Below, piece after piece: positions 8,221 through 20,214 of a DNA stretch of 64,000 nt (the first letter of the stretch is position 1; each line of letters begins with the position of its first letter). Below the pieces are notes generated by a model. It was not told the origin of the DNA, made no database searches, and worked only from the letters and a program-made list of their open reading frames with translations. This stretch comes from Streptomyces sp. NRRL F-4489 (GTDB taxonomy: Bacteria > Actinomycetota > Actinomycetes > Streptomycetales > Streptomycetaceae). A program made the translations under genes and the position numbers. Location: the NCBI RefSeq assembly GCF_001509485.1, contig NZ_LLZI01000113.1, forward strand, positions 17,103-81,102, given 5' to 3'.

Positions 8221-8349
8221 TTCGCCGAACAGGGTACCCGGTGTCGGGCCGCTTTCCCGACCGGGTATCGCCGCGCACGGTCGCTCTCCGTAGGATGCTC
8301 CGCGAGATTCGCGGCAGCGAAGCGCGATCGGGGATACAGGGGAGACGGC

Positions 8350-8898
8350 ATGGACGCAGCACAGCAGGAAGCCACCGCGCGGGCCCGGGAGCTCCAGCGC
8401 AGCTGGTACGGCGAACCTCTGGGCGCGCTGTTCCGCCGGCTCATCGACGATCTCGGCCTCAACCAGGCCCGGCTGGCCGCCGTACTCGGGCTCTCCGCGC
8501 CGATGCTGTCCCAGCTGATGAGCGGGCAGCGCGCCAAGATAGGCAACCCGGCGGTGGTCCAGCGGGTCCAGGCGCTCCAGGAGCTGGCCGGCCAGGTGGC
8601 GGACGGCAGTGTCAGCGCCGCCGAGGCCACCGACCGGATGGAGGAGATCAAGAAGACGGCGGGCGGATCCGTGCTGAACAACACCGCGCAGACCACGTCG
8701 TCCACGGGGGCCACCACGGTGCGCCGGGTGGTGCGGGAGATCCAGTCGCTGCTGCGGTCGGTCTCCGACGCCGGCGACATCATCGACGCGGCGAACAGCC
8801 TCGCCGCCACCCACCCCGAACTCGCGGAGTTCCTGCGGGTCTACGGTGCCGGCCGCACCGCCGACGCGGTGGCCCACTACGAGTCGCACCAGAGCTGA
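8350..8898 (+). CDS. Helix-turn-helix DNA-binding protein
   Basis: A 182-residue protein with an XRE-like helix-turn-helix at about residues 28-62: LIDDLGLNQARLAAVLGLSA followed by PMLSQLMSGQRAKIGNP. The C-terminal half is helical and acidic (LREIQSLLRSV and EFLRVYGAGRTADAVAHYESH) and probably serves in dimerisation. Starts at ATG 8350 behind GGGGAGACGGC. It lies 65 bases ahead of the Ser/Thr kinase gene on the same strand, an arrangement typical of Streptomyces, so the kinase may phosphorylate it (inference). Its target genes cannot be deduced. Confidence 0.9.
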   Translation: MDAAQQEATARARELQRSWYGEPLGALFRRLIDDLGLNQARLAAVLGLSAPMLSQLMSGQRAKIGNPAVVQRVQALQELAGQVADGSVSAAEATDRMEEIKKTAGGSVLNNTAQTTSSTGATTVRRVVREIQSLLRSVSDAGDIIDAANSLAATHPELAEFLRVYGAGRTADAVAHYESHQS

Positions 8899-8963
8899 CA
8901 ACCGCGGCCGGCCACCGGGGAGTTGGCCGTACGGAGACGTGATCCAGCGGCGGACGGGGCGCA

Positions 8964-10487
8964 ATGGGTGAGATCTTCGCCGGTCGGTACGAGCTCGTGG
9001 ACCCGATCGGACGGGGCGGAGTGGGCGCGGTCTGGCGCGCCTGGGACCACCGGCGCCGCCGCTATGTGGCGGCCAAGGTGCTGCAGCAGAGCGATGCGCA
9101 CACCCTGCTGCGCTTCGTCCGCGAGCAGGCGCTGCGGATCGACCATCCGCACGTCCTGGCCCCGGCGAGCTGGGCCGCGGACGACGACCAGGTGCTGTTC
9201 ACCATGGACCTGGTGCACGGCGGGTCGCTGGCCCATCTGACGGGGGATTACGGCCCGCTGCCGGCGCGGCTGGTGTGCACGCTGATGGACCAGCTGCTGG
9301 CCGGGCTGACCGCGGTGCACGCCGAGGGCGTGGTGCACCGGGACATCAAACCGGCGAACATCCTGCTGGAGGCGACCGGCACCGGCCGCCCGCATCTGCG
9401 GCTGTCCGACTTCGGCATCGCCATGCGCAAGGGCGAGCCGCGGCTGACCGAGGCCAACTACGTGGTGGGGACGCCCGGTTACTTCGCGCCGGAGCAGATG
9501 CTGGGCGCCGAACCGGACTTCCCGGCGGACCTGTTCGCGGCCGGGCTGGTGGCGCTCAGCCTGCTCACCGGCGCCAAGCCGGACACCGAGGCGCTGGTCC
9601 GCCGGTTCCTGGACCACGGCGGCATCCCGAACGCCCCCGAGGACGTGCCGGAGCCGCTGTGGCAGGTGCTGGCGTCGCTGCTGCACCCGGATCCGGACGC
9701 GCGCTTCAAGACCGCGACGGGGGCGCGGAAGGCGCTGCTGGCGGCGGCCGAGCTGCTGCCGGAGCTGACGCTGGAGGACGAGGTCGTCGAGGTCTTCGAC
9801 CACATCGGGCCGCTGCCGGCCGGCTTCGGACCGGAGGGGCCGCTGCGCCCGGCGGAGGGCGGGGACGGCGCCACGGGGAGCAGCACGACGGTGGCGGCCG
9901 CCGGTCCCGGTGCGGCTGCGGGTGGCTCTCCTGAGCCCGGTGGGGCTGGTGGGGCCACTGGGCCTGGTGACGGTCGGCCGGGGGCGCCTGGTGGGCATCC
10001 TGGGGCCCCTGGCAGTGGTCCCTGGGTGCCTGGCGGTGGTTCCGGGGCCGGCGGTGGCACTGGCGCCTTCGGTACGGGGACGGGGGCAGGTGCCGGTAGG
10101 GCCCCCGGCTCGGATCCCGGGCCCGGCTCCCGCCCCGGCACCGCCGGCTTCCACCTCGCGCCGCCGGAGCCCGCGGTGCCGCCGCCACCGAGCACCCCGC
10201 CGTCCCTGCCTCCGCCGCCGCCCGGGCCGCCCCCGGTGGGCACCCCGCCGCGGGGAACCGTCCCGGCGCCGCCGGCGACCCGCCCGTACACCGCCGGCCG
10301 GCCCCCGCTTCCGGACCGGCCCCCGGCCGCAACCACCGGAACGACCGGGGCGGGCGGGGCGCCCGTGCCGGCTCCCGCGGGAGGCCCGGTACGGAAACCG
10401 GGACCGCCCCCGAAGGTCGCGGTCCCGGTCCTGATCGTGGCGCTGCTCTGCATCGCCATCGGCGTCTGGGCGCTGCTGGCCGGCTGA
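8964..10487 (+). CDS. Membrane-anchored Ser/Thr protein kinase
   Basis: A 507-residue eukaryotic-type kinase. Residues about 8-270 hold the complete catalytic domain: GRGGVGAVW loop, AAKVL lysine, HRDIKPANI catalytic loop, SDFGIA metal-binding motif and GTPGYFAPE activation segment. Residues about 300-470 are a Gly/Pro/Ala-rich linker whose first part is collagen-like, and the protein ends with one membrane segment (VAVPVLIVALLCIAIGVWALLAG), leaving almost nothing outside the cell. It therefore lacks a PASTA sensor. The linker also uses more GGT, CCT and GCT codons than the kinase domain. Likely signals in envelope or growth control, by neighbourhood only. Confidence 0.93.
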   Translation: MGEIFAGRYELVDPIGRGGVGAVWRAWDHRRRRYVAAKVLQQSDAHTLLRFVREQALRIDHPHVLAPASWAADDDQVLFTMDLVHGGSLAHLTGDYGPLPARLVCTLMDQLLAGLTAVHAEGVVHRDIKPANILLEATGTGRPHLRLSDFGIAMRKGEPRLTEANYVVGTPGYFAPEQMLGAEPDFPADLFAAGLVALSLLTGAKPDTEALVRRFLDHGGIPNAPEDVPEPLWQVLASLLHPDPDARFKTATGARKALLAAAELLPELTLEDEVVEVFDHIGPLPAGFGPEGPLRPAEGGDGATGSSTTVAAAGPGAAAGGSPEPGGAGGATGPGDGRPGAPGGHPGAPGSGPWVPGGGSGAGGGTGAFGTGTGAGAGRAPGSDPGPGSRPGTAGFHLAPPEPAVPPPPSTPPSLPPPPPGPPPVGTPPRGTVPAPPATRPYTAGRPPLPDRPPAATTGTTGAGGAPVPAPAGGPVRKPGPPPKVAVPVLIVALLCIAIGVWALLAG

Positions 10488-10563
10488 GGACGTTCGCCGG
10501 GCTGCCGGCCGGCGCGCACCGCGCCACCGCACCTCGTCGGCCACCGCGCCGCCCGACGCCCGC

Positions 10564-11922
10564 TCACCCCCGCCCGTACGCCCCGGCCTTCCGCCGGGCC
10601 ACCACGTACGACAGCCCCAGGCCCGCGAGCAGCAGGACGCCCACCACGCCGACGGAGACCCCGGCGACCCGGATCGCGGGCCAGCCGCCCGTCGCGCCCG
10701 TGCCCGGGGAGCCCGTACCGCCGCCCTCCGCCCGGCTCCTGGCGGCCGCCTCCGGTCCGGCCTCCGCCCGGCCGAGGACGGCGACCCGCAGCACCACACC
10801 GACCGGCGCGTCCTTGGCGATCTCGGCGGCCCGGGCGCCGAGGGTCACCGCGATGGTGAAGTCGCCCGCGGCGTGGGCGGGTTTGATGTTGGACCGCGCC
10901 TCGTAGCGGTTGGTCCAGGAGACCGGCACCGTGCCCATGCTCAGCGAGGCCGCCCGCCCGTTGTACGGGACCTGCGGGTTGAACACCCCGGTGCCGTTGC
11001 CGACCGGCGCCCGGAACGGCGTGTAGACCTGGGTGCCGGCGAAGGAGTAGGGGGAGCCGTGGCCGGACCGCGGTGCGCCGGCGAACTCCACGTCGTACCG
11101 CAGCTGTTGGCCCCAGCCGACCGGCACCTTGTACCAGAGCGTCTGCCCGGGCAGGATCCGGTCCCGCCAGACGCCCGGGCCCAGCGGCCGGGCGTCGTTG
11201 AAGCCGGTGCCGCCGGCGGCGTCCCGGGGCGCGGTGGTGGGCAGTGCGGCGTCCTTGCCGCCGGCGCCGTAGTCCGCTGCCGGCGGTGCGGGGGTGGCGC
11301 CCTTCGCCAGCGGATGTTCCACGTGAAACATCAGCTCGACCGGCCAGCGCGCGGCGTCCGCTCCATGGGCCGCGTGGCGCTCGACCACCAGCAGATACCG
11401 CCCTGCCGTATCGCAGGTGCCGGTCCCGCTCCGCGTCGGGACGCGGCTGACGGCCGAGGTCAGCGGGGCGGCGCCCTCCCGCTGCCCGAACATGGCGGCG
11501 GCCGAGTCGCAGGTGCCGCTCCCACTGCGGACGATCTTGGTGGTGAGGGAGTCGACGAGATCGACGGAGGCACCGGACGGCGGCACCGCGGTCGCCGAGA
11601 AGTCCGCGGCCGACGCCGCGTCCAGATCGGCGGCGTAGTACCGCTTCTCGTTGGGCCCGATGCTGTCCAGATACTGCCCCGGGGAGAGGGCGGGCGCGCC
11701 CTGCTGCCCGGTCGCGCCGCGGATCGGCCGCCCCTGGAACCGGTAGCCCCGCGCGGCGAGTTGGCCGTCGCGCTGCACCTGGCGGACCGGCGACCGGGCG
11801 TCCGTGGCCCCGCCACCGCCGGCCGGCGACGGGGGCGCCGCGGCGGCCGGCACCACCGCCCCGGCCAGCGCCAGCAGCACCCCTCCGACCAGCGTCACCG
11901 TGCTGCGTGGTGGTCGTGCCAT
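10564..11922 (-). CDS. Exported cell-surface protein with C-terminal membrane anchor
   Basis: A 452-residue protein (start ATG 11922, with GAGGAC upstream; an earlier in-frame start at 11979 would add 19 residues without a leader). An N-terminal signal peptide ends near AAAAPPSP. The body is an extracellular domain with Trp/Tyr-rich segments (LPGQTLWYKVPVGWGQQLRYDVEFAG) like those in actinobacterial vWFA-cluster or surface proteins. A membrane segment (VGVVGVLLLAGLGLSYVVA) and a short basic tail form the end. Two Cys occur in repeated SGTGTCDTAG-like motifs. It faces the kinase gene tail to tail. Residues MFHVEH come from a one-mismatch parS site at 11316. Function unknown. Confidence 0.8.
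   Translation of the reverse strand: MARPPRSTVTLVGGVLLALAGAVVPAAAAPPSPAGGGGATDARSPVRQVQRDGQLAARGYRFQGRPIRGATGQQGAPALSPGQYLDSIGPNEKRYYAADLDAASAADFSATAVPPSGASVDLVDSLTTKIVRSGSGTCDSAAAMFGQREGAAPLTSAVSRVPTRSGTGTCDTAGRYLLVVERHAAHGADAARWPVELMFHVEHPLAKGATPAPPAADYGAGGKDAALPTTAPRDAAGGTGFNDARPLGPGVWRDRILPGQTLWYKVPVGWGQQLRYDVEFAGAPRSGHGSPYSFAGTQVYTPFRAPVGNGTGVFNPQVPYNGRAASLSMGTVPVSWTNRYEARSNIKPAHAAGDFTIAVTLGARAAEIAKDAPVGVVLRVAVLGRAEAGPEAAARSRAEGGGTGSPGTGATGGWPAIRVAGVSVGVVGVLLLAGLGLSYVVARRKAGAYGRG
11316..11329. repeat. Degenerate parS site (one mismatch) in a coding region
   Basis: GTTCCACGTGAAAC differs from parS at one base. It is read as FHVEH, a different frame from the VSRET used in the other coding parS sites. 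It is the only copy between 1584 and 18393. Confidence 0.7.
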
Positions 11923-12113
11923 GTCCTCGTCGTCCCCCTCGCGTCCTGCCGGTCCCACCCCGGACCCCGGCGTCACCACCAGATGATTCGCTGCCGCAAA
12001 TTACTCGTGTGCGATGGCAAACTCACAGGGCTCCGCCCGGCCCCGGTACGTACGAAACCCCGGCCGCCCTTGGGCAACCGGGGTCCATACGAACTGTCTG
12101 TGCTGTGTGGTGC

Positions 12114-12248
12114 TCACACACCCGAACCTGCGGGCACGGAGTCGGTCGCCTCCGTCCACAGATCCTGCTCGGCGCGATCCGCCTGGATCTGGCGGTACAC
12201 GAGGAGCCCGCCGATGGCGGCCAGTGCGACCAGGAGAAGCTTCTTCAC
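12114..12248 (-). CDS. DLW-39 family small protein
   Basis: A 44-residue protein from GTG 12248: basic start (VKKLLLVALAAIGGLLVYRQ) forming one membrane segment, then a short acidic helix with the QDLWTEATD motif that gives the family its name. Length and motif match the DLW-39 family, which is widespread in Streptomyces and of unknown function. Longer in-frame starts upstream have atypical codon use. It sits alone on the minus strand between the exported-protein gene and tRNA-Ile. Confidence 0.85.
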   Translation of the reverse strand: MKKLLLVALAAIGGLLVYRQIQADRAEQDLWTEATDSVPAGSGV

Positions 12249-12457
12249 CGCGCGACCTCGTCTTTCGTTGACGTAGGGGACCCTTTGTCGGCCGATGATA
12301 CACACCGGTCGATACCGATCGGTTATCTAGCCCGCGCCGGGCAACACCCCGTACGGAGGCGCCCGGCGGAGCTCAACTCCCGCCTCTTCCCAACGAATCG
12401 CACCGGGCCCGCGGTTCCCGCCCCGCCGAAGGCGCGGCGAAGGCGCGGCAAAAGCAG

Positions 12458-12489
12458 CGGCCCGGCCGGAGAATCCTCCGGCCGGGCCG
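12458..12489 (-). terminator. Terminator downstream of tRNA-Ile
   Basis: Perfect 14-bp arms (12458-12471 and 12476-12489) around a four-base loop. On the minus strand they are followed by CTGCTTTTGCC. It lies 9 bases beyond the tRNA 3' end. Confidence 0.8.
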
Positions 12490-12498
12490 TCTGGGCGG

Positions 12499-12572
12499 TG
12501 CGGCTACCAGGACTTGAACCTGGGGCCTCTTCCTTATCAGGGAAGCGCTCTAACCGTCTGAGCTATAGCCGC
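12499..12572 (-). tRNA. tRNA-Ile (anticodon GAT)
   Basis: A 74-base cloverleaf on the minus strand: GCGGCTA acceptor pairs with TAGCCGC, the anticodon loop reads CTGATAA with GAT, the T-loop is GGTTCAAGTCC, and the discriminator is A. It stands downstream of gyrA and the DUF3566 gene, its usual place in Streptomyces. Confidence 0.97.
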
Positions 12573-12671
12573 TCGTTCGCTGCACCGAAAGATTAGCGCA
12601 CTTCAGAGGCGTTCCCAAAATCGGTTCCCGAAGCCCTGGGAACGCCCGGTGCCGGCGGCCCCCGCAGGGGC

Positions 12672-13343
12672 TCACTCGTCCTCCGCGAGGGTCAGCTCCA
12701 CCCCGCCGACGAAGCCCGCGGAGAGGTTGTAGATGAACGAGCCGAGGGTGGCCAGCGCGGTCGCCAGCACCACGTCGATCACCGCGATGACCGAGGTGAA
12801 CAGCAGCACCCGCGGCAGCGAGAGGAACGACTGGAGGTCGAAGCCGCCGCCCTCGGCGGAGCCGGTCGCCTCGCTGATCGTCCGGCCGACGGTGGAGAAG
12901 ACGCCCATCGCGTCCATCACCATCCACAGCACCGCCACCGCCACCACCGTGCAGATCCCCAGCGCGATGGAGAGCAGGAAGCTCACCTTCATCACCGACC
13001 ACGGATCCGTGCGGGCGACCCGCAGCCGGGCCTTGCGGGTGCGCGGGACCGTCCCGGCGCCCGTACGCGGCGCGCGCACGGCCGGTCCGGCCTCGTCCCT
13101 CCCGCCGCCCGTGCGGTACGCCTGGGGCGGCTCGTACGGCTGCTGTGCGCCGCCCCGCGGCTGCGGCTGGGGCTGCGGCTGCCGGGTACTGCTCATCGTT
13201 CCCCCCTCGTGGGCGTCCTCGCGGCGGGTGCCGCCGGACGCGGCGGAGCCACGGGCGCTGCGCTCCTTACCCGGTGCGGGTTCCTCCGCGGAGTCCGGTG
13301 TGACTCCCGTTCCACCCGCCGCAGCGCCCGTGGCTCCACTCAC
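12672..13343 (-). CDS. DUF3566 domain transmembrane protein
   Basis: A 223-residue protein. Residues 1-105 are disordered and rich in Gln, Pro and Arg (a QPQPQPQP run). The C-terminal 115 residues are the DUF3566 domain with two membrane segments (VSFLLSIALGICTVVAVAVLW and LLFTSVIAVIDVVLATALATL). The GTG start at 13343 has a GAGGAG ribosome site overlapping the gyrA stop region, so it is co-transcribed with gyrA, as in most actinobacteria, where this protein follows gyrA. Function is not known; the mycobacterial counterpart interacts with division proteins (CwsA locus), which I recall with low certainty. Confidence 0.88.
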   Translation of the reverse strand: MSGATGAAAGGTGVTPDSAEEPAPGKERSARGSAASGGTRREDAHEGGTMSSTRQPQPQPQPRGGAQQPYEPPQAYRTGGGRDEAGPAVRAPRTGAGTVPRTRKARLRVARTDPWSVMKVSFLLSIALGICTVVAVAVLWMVMDAMGVFSTVGRTISEATGSAEGGGFDLQSFLSLPRVLLFTSVIAVIDVVLATALATLGSFIYNLSAGFVGGVELTLAEDE

Positions 13344-13358
13344 GCTCTACTCCTCGTG

Positions 13359-15983
13359 CTACTCCGCCGCGGACTGCTCGCCCCCGGCTGCGGTGGCCCC
13401 GGACTCCTCGGCCGCCCCGGTCTCCTCGGGCTCGCCGGCCCCGTCGACCTCCTCGGCCTCCCGGCCGGCCTCGGCGTTGCGCGCGATGCCGACGACGGCA
13501 TCCCGCTTGCCCAGGTTGATCAGTTGGACGCCCATGGTGTCACGGCCGGTCTCCCGGACCTCGTTGACCCGCGTGCGGATCACGCCGCCGCCGAGCGTGA
13601 TCGCCAGGATCTCGTCGGTGTCCTCGACGACCAGCGCGCCGACCAGCGAACCCCGGTCCTCGACGATCTTGGCGGCCTTGATGCCGAGGCCGCCGCGGCC
13701 CTGGACGCGGTACTCGTCGACCGCGGTGCGCTTGGCGTAGCCGCCGTCGGTGGCGGTGAAGACGAAGGTGCCGGCCCGGACGACGTTCAGCGACAGCAGC
13801 TCGTCGCCCTCGCGGAAGCTCATGCCCTTCACGCCGGAGGTGGCCCGGCCCATCGGGCGCAGCGCGTCATCGCTCGCGGTGAAGCGGATCGACTGGGCCT
13901 TCTTGCTGATCAGCAGCAGGTCGTCGGTCTCCGAGACCAGCTCGGCGCCGATCAGCTCGTCGCCGGTGCCGTCCTCCCGCTCGCGGAGGTTGATCGCGAT
14001 CACGCCGCCGGAGCGGGGCGAGTCGTAGTCCTTCAGCGGGGTCTTCTTCACCAGGCCGGCCTTGGTGGCCAGGACCAGGTACGGCGCCGCCTCGTAGTCG
14101 CGGATCGCCAGGATCTGCGCGATCTGCTCGTCCGGCTGGAAGGCCAGGAGGTTGGCGACGTGCTGGCCGCGGGCGTCCCGCCCGGCGTCGGGCAGCTCGT
14201 ACGCCTTGGCGCGGTAGACCCGGCCCTTGTTGGTGAAGAACAGCAGCCAGTGGTGGGTGGTGGAGACGAAGAAGTGGTCGACGATGTCGTCTTCCTTGAG
14301 CTTCGTGCCCCGCACGCCCTTGCCGCCGCGCTTCTGCGCGCGGTAGTCGTCCGTCTTCGTGCGCTTGATGTAGCCGCCGCGGGTGACGGTGACGACGATG
14401 TCCTCCTCGGCGATCAGGTCCTCGATGGACATGTCGCCCTCGAAGGGCACCAGCTGGGTGCGGCGGTCGTCGCCGTACTTCTCGACGATCGCGGCCAGTT
14501 CCTCGCTGATGATCTGGCGCTGCCGCTCGGGCGAGGCGAGGATCGCGTTGTACTCGTTGATCTTGCGCTGGAGCTCGTCGTGCTCGGCGGTGATCTTCTG
14601 GCGCTCCAGGGCGGCCAGCCGGCGCAGCTGCATCTCCAGGATGGCGTTGGCCTGGATCTCGTCGATCCGCAGCAGGCCCATCAGGCCCTCGCGGGCCACC
14701 TCGACGGTGTCGCTGCGCCGGATCAGCGCGATGACCTCGTCGATGGCGTCCAGCGCCTTGAGCAGACCGCGCAGGATGTGCGCGCGCTCCTCGGCCTTGC
14801 GCAGCCGGAACTTCGTCCGGCGGACGATGACCTCGACCTGGTGGGTGACCCAGTTGCGGATGAACGCGTCCAGCGAGAGGGTCCGCGGCACGCCGTCGAC
14901 CAGCGCGAGCATGTTCGCGCCGAAGTTGGTCTGCAGATCGGTGTGCTTGTAGAGGTTGTTGAGGACGACCTTGGCGACCGCGTCCCGCTTGAGGACGATG
15001 ACCAGCCGCTGGCCGGTGCGCGAGGAGGTCTCGTCGCGGACGTCCGCGATGCCGCCGATCTTGCCGTCCTTGACGAGGTCGGCGATCTTCTGGGCGAGGT
15101 TGTCCGGGTTGACCTGGTAGGGCAGCTCGGTGACCACCAGGCACTGGCGGTTCTGGATCTCCTCGACCTCGACCACCGCGCGCATCGTGATGGAGCCGCG
15201 GCCGGTGCGGTACGCCTCCTCGATGCCCTTGCGGCCCACCACCAGCGCGCCGGTGGGGAAGTCGGGGCCCTTGATCCGCTCGATCAGCGCGTCCAGCAGC
15301 TCCTCGCTGGACGCCTCGGGGTGGGCCAGCGCCCACTGCGCGCCCTCGGCGACCTCGCGGAGGTTGTGCGGCGGGATGTTGGTGGCCATACCGACCGCGA
15401 TACCGGCCGAGCCGTTGATCAGGAGGTTGGGGAAGCGGGCCGGCAGGACCGTCGGCTCCTGGTTGCGGCCGTCGTAGTTGTCCTGGAAGTCGACGGTCTC
15501 CTCGTCGATGTCCCGGAGCATCTCCATCGACAGCGGCGCCATCTTGCACTCGGTGTACCGCATGGCCGCGGCCGGATCGTTGCCCGGGGAGCCGAAGTTG
15601 CCGTTGGAGTCGACCAGCGGCATCCGCATCGACCACGGCTGGGCCAGGCGCACCAGCGCGTCGTAAATGGAGGTGTCGCCGTGCGGGTGGTACGTGCCCA
15701 TGACGTCGCCGACGACGCGGGCGCACTTGTAGAAGCCCTTCTCGGGGCGGTAGCCGCCGTCGTACATCGCGTACAGGACGCGGCGGTGCACCGGCTTGAG
15801 GCCATCGCGGACGTCGGGCAGCGCGCGCGAGACGATGACGGACATCGCGTAGTCGAGGTAGGAGCGCTGCATCTCCGTTTCGAGCCCGACGGGCTCGACG
15901 CGCATTCCGACACCTTCGATGGTGGCGGGGGCGCCCTCGGCGGTCACGCCGTCCGGGGTCACAGGGGGGTTCTCGTCGGCCAT
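13359..15983 (-). CDS. gyrA: DNA gyrase subunit A
   Basis: The 874-residue breakage-reunion subunit of gyrase, which with GyrB introduces negative supercoils using ATP. The catalytic tyrosine lies in [10 protein letters not shown], the quinolone-determining region reads [11 protein letters not shown] (Thr and Ser where E. coli has Ser83 and Ala84; the Asp87 equivalent is kept), and the GyrA box needed for DNA wrapping is [10 protein letters not shown]. Six blade-like repeats form the C-terminal half, ending in an acidic Glu/Ala-rich tail. It starts 50 bases after the gyrB stop and is followed by the DUF3566 gene, so gyrB-gyrA-DUF3566 looks like one transcript. Confidence 0.98.
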   Translation of the reverse strand: MADENPPVTPDGVTAEGAPATIEGVGMRVEPVGLETEMQRSYLDYAMSVIVSRALPDVRDGLKPVHRRVLYAMYDGGYRPEKGFYKCARVVGDVMGTYHPHGDTSIYDALVRLAQPWSMRMPLVDSNGNFGSPGNDPAAAMRYTECKMAPLSMEMLRDIDEETVDFQDNYDGRNQEPTVLPARFPNLLINGSAGIAVGMATNIPPHNLREVAEGAQWALAHPEASSEELLDALIERIKGPDFPTGALVVGRKGIEEAYRTGRGSITMRAVVEVEEIQNRQCLVVTELPYQVNPDNLAQKIADLVKDGKIGGIADVRDETSSRTGQRLVIVLKRDAVAKVVLNNLYKHTDLQTNFGANMLALVDGVPRTLSLDAFIRNWVTHQVEVIVRRTKFRLRKAEERAHILRGLLKALDAIDEVIALIRRSDTVEVAREGLMGLLRIDEIQANAILEMQLRRLAALERQKITAEHDELQRKINEYNAILASPERQRQIISEELAAIVEKYGDDRRTQLVPFEGDMSIEDLIAEEDIVVTVTRGGYIKRTKTDDYRAQKRGGKGVRGTKLKEDDIVDHFFVSTTHHWLLFFTNKGRVYRAKAYELPDAGRDARGQHVANLLAFQPDEQIAQILAIRDYEAAPYLVLATKAGLVKKTPLKDYDSPRSGGVIAINLREREDGTGDELIGAELVSETDDLLLISKKAQSIRFTASDDALRPMGRATSGVKGMSFREGDELLSLNVVRAGTFVFTATDGGYAKRTAVDEYRVQGRGGLGIKAAKIVEDRGSLVGALVVEDTDEILAITLGGGVIRTRVNEVRETGRDTMGVQLINLGKRDAVVGIARNAEAGREAEEVDGAGEPEETGAAEESGATAAGGEQSAAE

Positions 15984-16033
15984 GGTGGTTCAAAGTCCTT
16001 TCGAGCTGCGGCTGGTGTGCGGGCCGACAGGGC

Positions 16034-18322
<2,289 letters not shown>

Positions 18323-18393
18323 TCAACCGCCGGCTACCGTGAGCGGAGTCTCTTCCGTCACACGTCTTTACCGCTCTCGTACGACTGTGCGCT

Positions 18394-18459
18394 GTTTCAC
18401 GTGAAACAGCGCGTGACCGGCCGCGGGAACGGCGGAGGGGGCGATGTTTCACGTGAAAC
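18394..18459. repeat. Two exact parS sites upstream of gyrB
   Basis: GTTTCACGTGAAAC at 18394-18407 and 18446-18459, 52 bp apart, in the 434-base non-coding stretch between dciA and gyrB (18065-18498). Besides these the stretch should hold the gyrB promoter; I could not assign a convincing -35/-10 pair. They are the parS sites closest to oriC on its left. Confidence 0.93.
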
Positions 18460-18498
18460 ACCGCCCCCTCGCCACGCCTTCCGCGCCCCGGCCGGGCC

Positions 18499-19032
18499 TC
18501 AGCCGTAGGTGTCGCCGGGGCCCCTGCTGCCCGGCGCGCGCAGCGGTCCGTACCGGCGGGCGGGGCCGCCCGGCCCCAGCACCTTGATCATCTTGACCGA
18601 GCCGTGGCCCAGGTCCTGATTGAGGCGGGCCACCAGCTGCGGGGCCAGCAGCCGCAGCTGCGTCGCCCAGGCCGTCGAATCGCACTGCACCGTCAGGACG
18701 CGGGCCTGCTCGTCGTACCGCTGCGGCTCGCAGTGCTGCGCCACCTCCGGGCCGACCAGCTGCGGCCAGCGGCCCATCACCCCGCCGACCGCCGCCGGGG
18801 TCTCCCAGCCGCGCTCGGTGATCAGCCGGCTGATCGCGGCGCCCAGCGGCAGCGGGTCCCGGCCGTCCGCCCGCGCGCCCGAGCGGAGCCCGCCGCGGCG
18901 GGCCTGCTTTCGCTGCTGGACCGCGGCACCACGGGCCCGGGCCTGCTCCTTGGCGGCCACCAGCGCCTGGCGGGCCAGGTCAACGCCGGACAGCTCGGGG
19001 GCCTTGGGCCCCTCCGGTCGCGGTTCGGTCAC
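18499..19032 (-). CDS. dciA: DUF721/DciA-family replication protein
   Basis: A 177-residue protein with a charged helical N-terminus ([17 protein letters not shown]) and a C-terminal DUF721 domain: [18 protein letters not shown] and a KH-like fold ending [21 protein letters not shown]. DciA proteins load or recruit the replicative helicase DnaB in bacteria without DnaC/DnaI. The place after recF agrees, and dnaB lies further along in the window. The GTG start overlaps the recF stop (GTGA), indicating translational coupling. The symbol rests on family and position. Confidence 0.88.
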   Translation of the reverse strand: MTEPRPEGPKAPELSGVDLARQALVAAKEQARARGAAVQQRKQARRGGLRSGARADGRDPLPLGAAISRLITERGWETPAAVGGVMGRWPQLVGPEVAQHCEPQRYDEQARVLTVQCDSTAWATQLRLLAPQLVARLNQDLGHGSVKMIKVLGPGGPARRYGPLRAPGSRGPGDTYG

Positions 19033-20165
19033 CGGTCCGCCCTCTCCACCGTGCCGCCGGAGACCGCGTACCGGGCGCCGGCCAGCACGTCCGGCACGTC
19101 GTCGTCCACGGCCGCCGTCACCAGCACCTGCTCGCCCGGCGCGACCAGCTCCGCCAGCCGCTCCCGGCGGCGGGCGTCCAGCTCGGCGAAGACGTCGTCC
19201 AGCACCAGCACCGGCTCATTGCCCTCCGCCCGCAGCAGCTCGTACGACGCCAGCCGCAGCGCCAGGGCGTAGGACCAGGACTCGCCGTGGCTGGCGTAGC
19301 CCTTCGCGGGCAGCTGCCCGAGCTTGAGCAGCAGATCGTCCCGGTGCGGGCCGACCAGCGTCACCCCGCGCTCGATCTCGCTGCGCCGGGCCTCGCCGAG
19401 CGCCGCCAGCAGGACCTCGTACAGCTCCTCGCGGCTGGTGGCGGTGGCCATCGCCGCGCCGGCCGAACCGCGGTACTCCAGCCCCAGCGGGCCGCCGCCC
19501 GGCGCCAGCTGCTCGTACGCCTTGTCCGCCAGCGGCCCCAGCGCGGCGATCAAGTCGAGCCGCTGGGCCAGGAGTTCGGCACCCGCCCGGGCCAGGTGCT
19601 GGTCCCAGACGTCCAGCGTCGACAGGTCCATCTGCCGCCCGCCGTGCCGCCGGGCCAGCGCCGCCGTCTTCAGCAGGGTGTTCCGCTGCTTCAGGACGCG
19701 GTCGTAGTCGGAGCGCACCCCGGCCATCCGCGGCGAGCGGGCGGTGATCAGTTCGTCGAGGAACCGCCGGCGCTCGCCGGGGTCGCCCTTGACCAGCGCC
19801 AGGTCCTCCGGCGCGAACAGCACGGTCCGTACGATCCCCAGCACATCGCGCGGTCTGACCTGCGACGATCTGTTGATCCGGGCGCGGTTGGCCTTGCCCG
19901 GGTTGAGCTCCAGCTCCACCAGCTGCTGCCGGTCGCCCTGGACGACCGCGGCCCGGACGATCGCGCGGTCCGCGCCCATCCGCACCAGCGGCGCGTCCGA
20001 GGAGACCCGGTGGCTGCCGAGCGTGGCCAGATAGCCGACCGCCTCGACGAGGTTGGTCTTGCCCTGCCCGTTGGGCCCCACGAACGCGGTGACGCCCGGG
20101 TCGAGCGGGACCTCGACCCGGGCGTACGAGCGGAAGTCGGCGAGGGACAGGTGCGTGACGTGCAT
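19029..20165 (-). CDS. recF: DNA replication and repair protein RecF
   Basis: The 378-residue SMC-like ATPase that helps RecO/RecR load RecA at gapped DNA. Walker A is GPNGQGKTN at about 30-38, the ABC signature lies in [15 protein letters not shown], and Walker B is [11 protein letters not shown]. Start ATG 20165 gives the conserved [15 protein letters not shown]-terminus; the frame extends upstream without support. It follows gnd by 49 bases and overlaps dciA. Confidence 0.97.
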   Translation of the reverse strand: MHVTHLSLADFRSYARVEVPLDPGVTAFVGPNGQGKTNLVEAVGYLATLGSHRVSSDAPLVRMGADRAIVRAAVVQGDRQQLVELELNPGKANRARINRSSQVRPRDVLGIVRTVLFAPEDLALVKGDPGERRRFLDELITARSPRMAGVRSDYDRVLKQRNTLLKTAALARRHGGRQMDLSTLDVWDQHLARAGAELLAQRLDLIAALGPLADKAYEQLAPGGGPLGLEYRGSAGAAMATATSREELYEVLLAALGEARRSEIERGVTLVGPHRDDLLLKLGQLPAKGYASHGESWSYALALRLASYELLRAEGNEPVLVLDDVFAELDARRRERLAELVAPGEQVLVTAAVDDDVPDVLAGARYAVSGGTVERADR

Positions 20166-20214
20166 AGCTGTGCGCCGACCTCCCCCGGCTGCTGAGCTGT
20201 TGTGCGGGTGGTGC

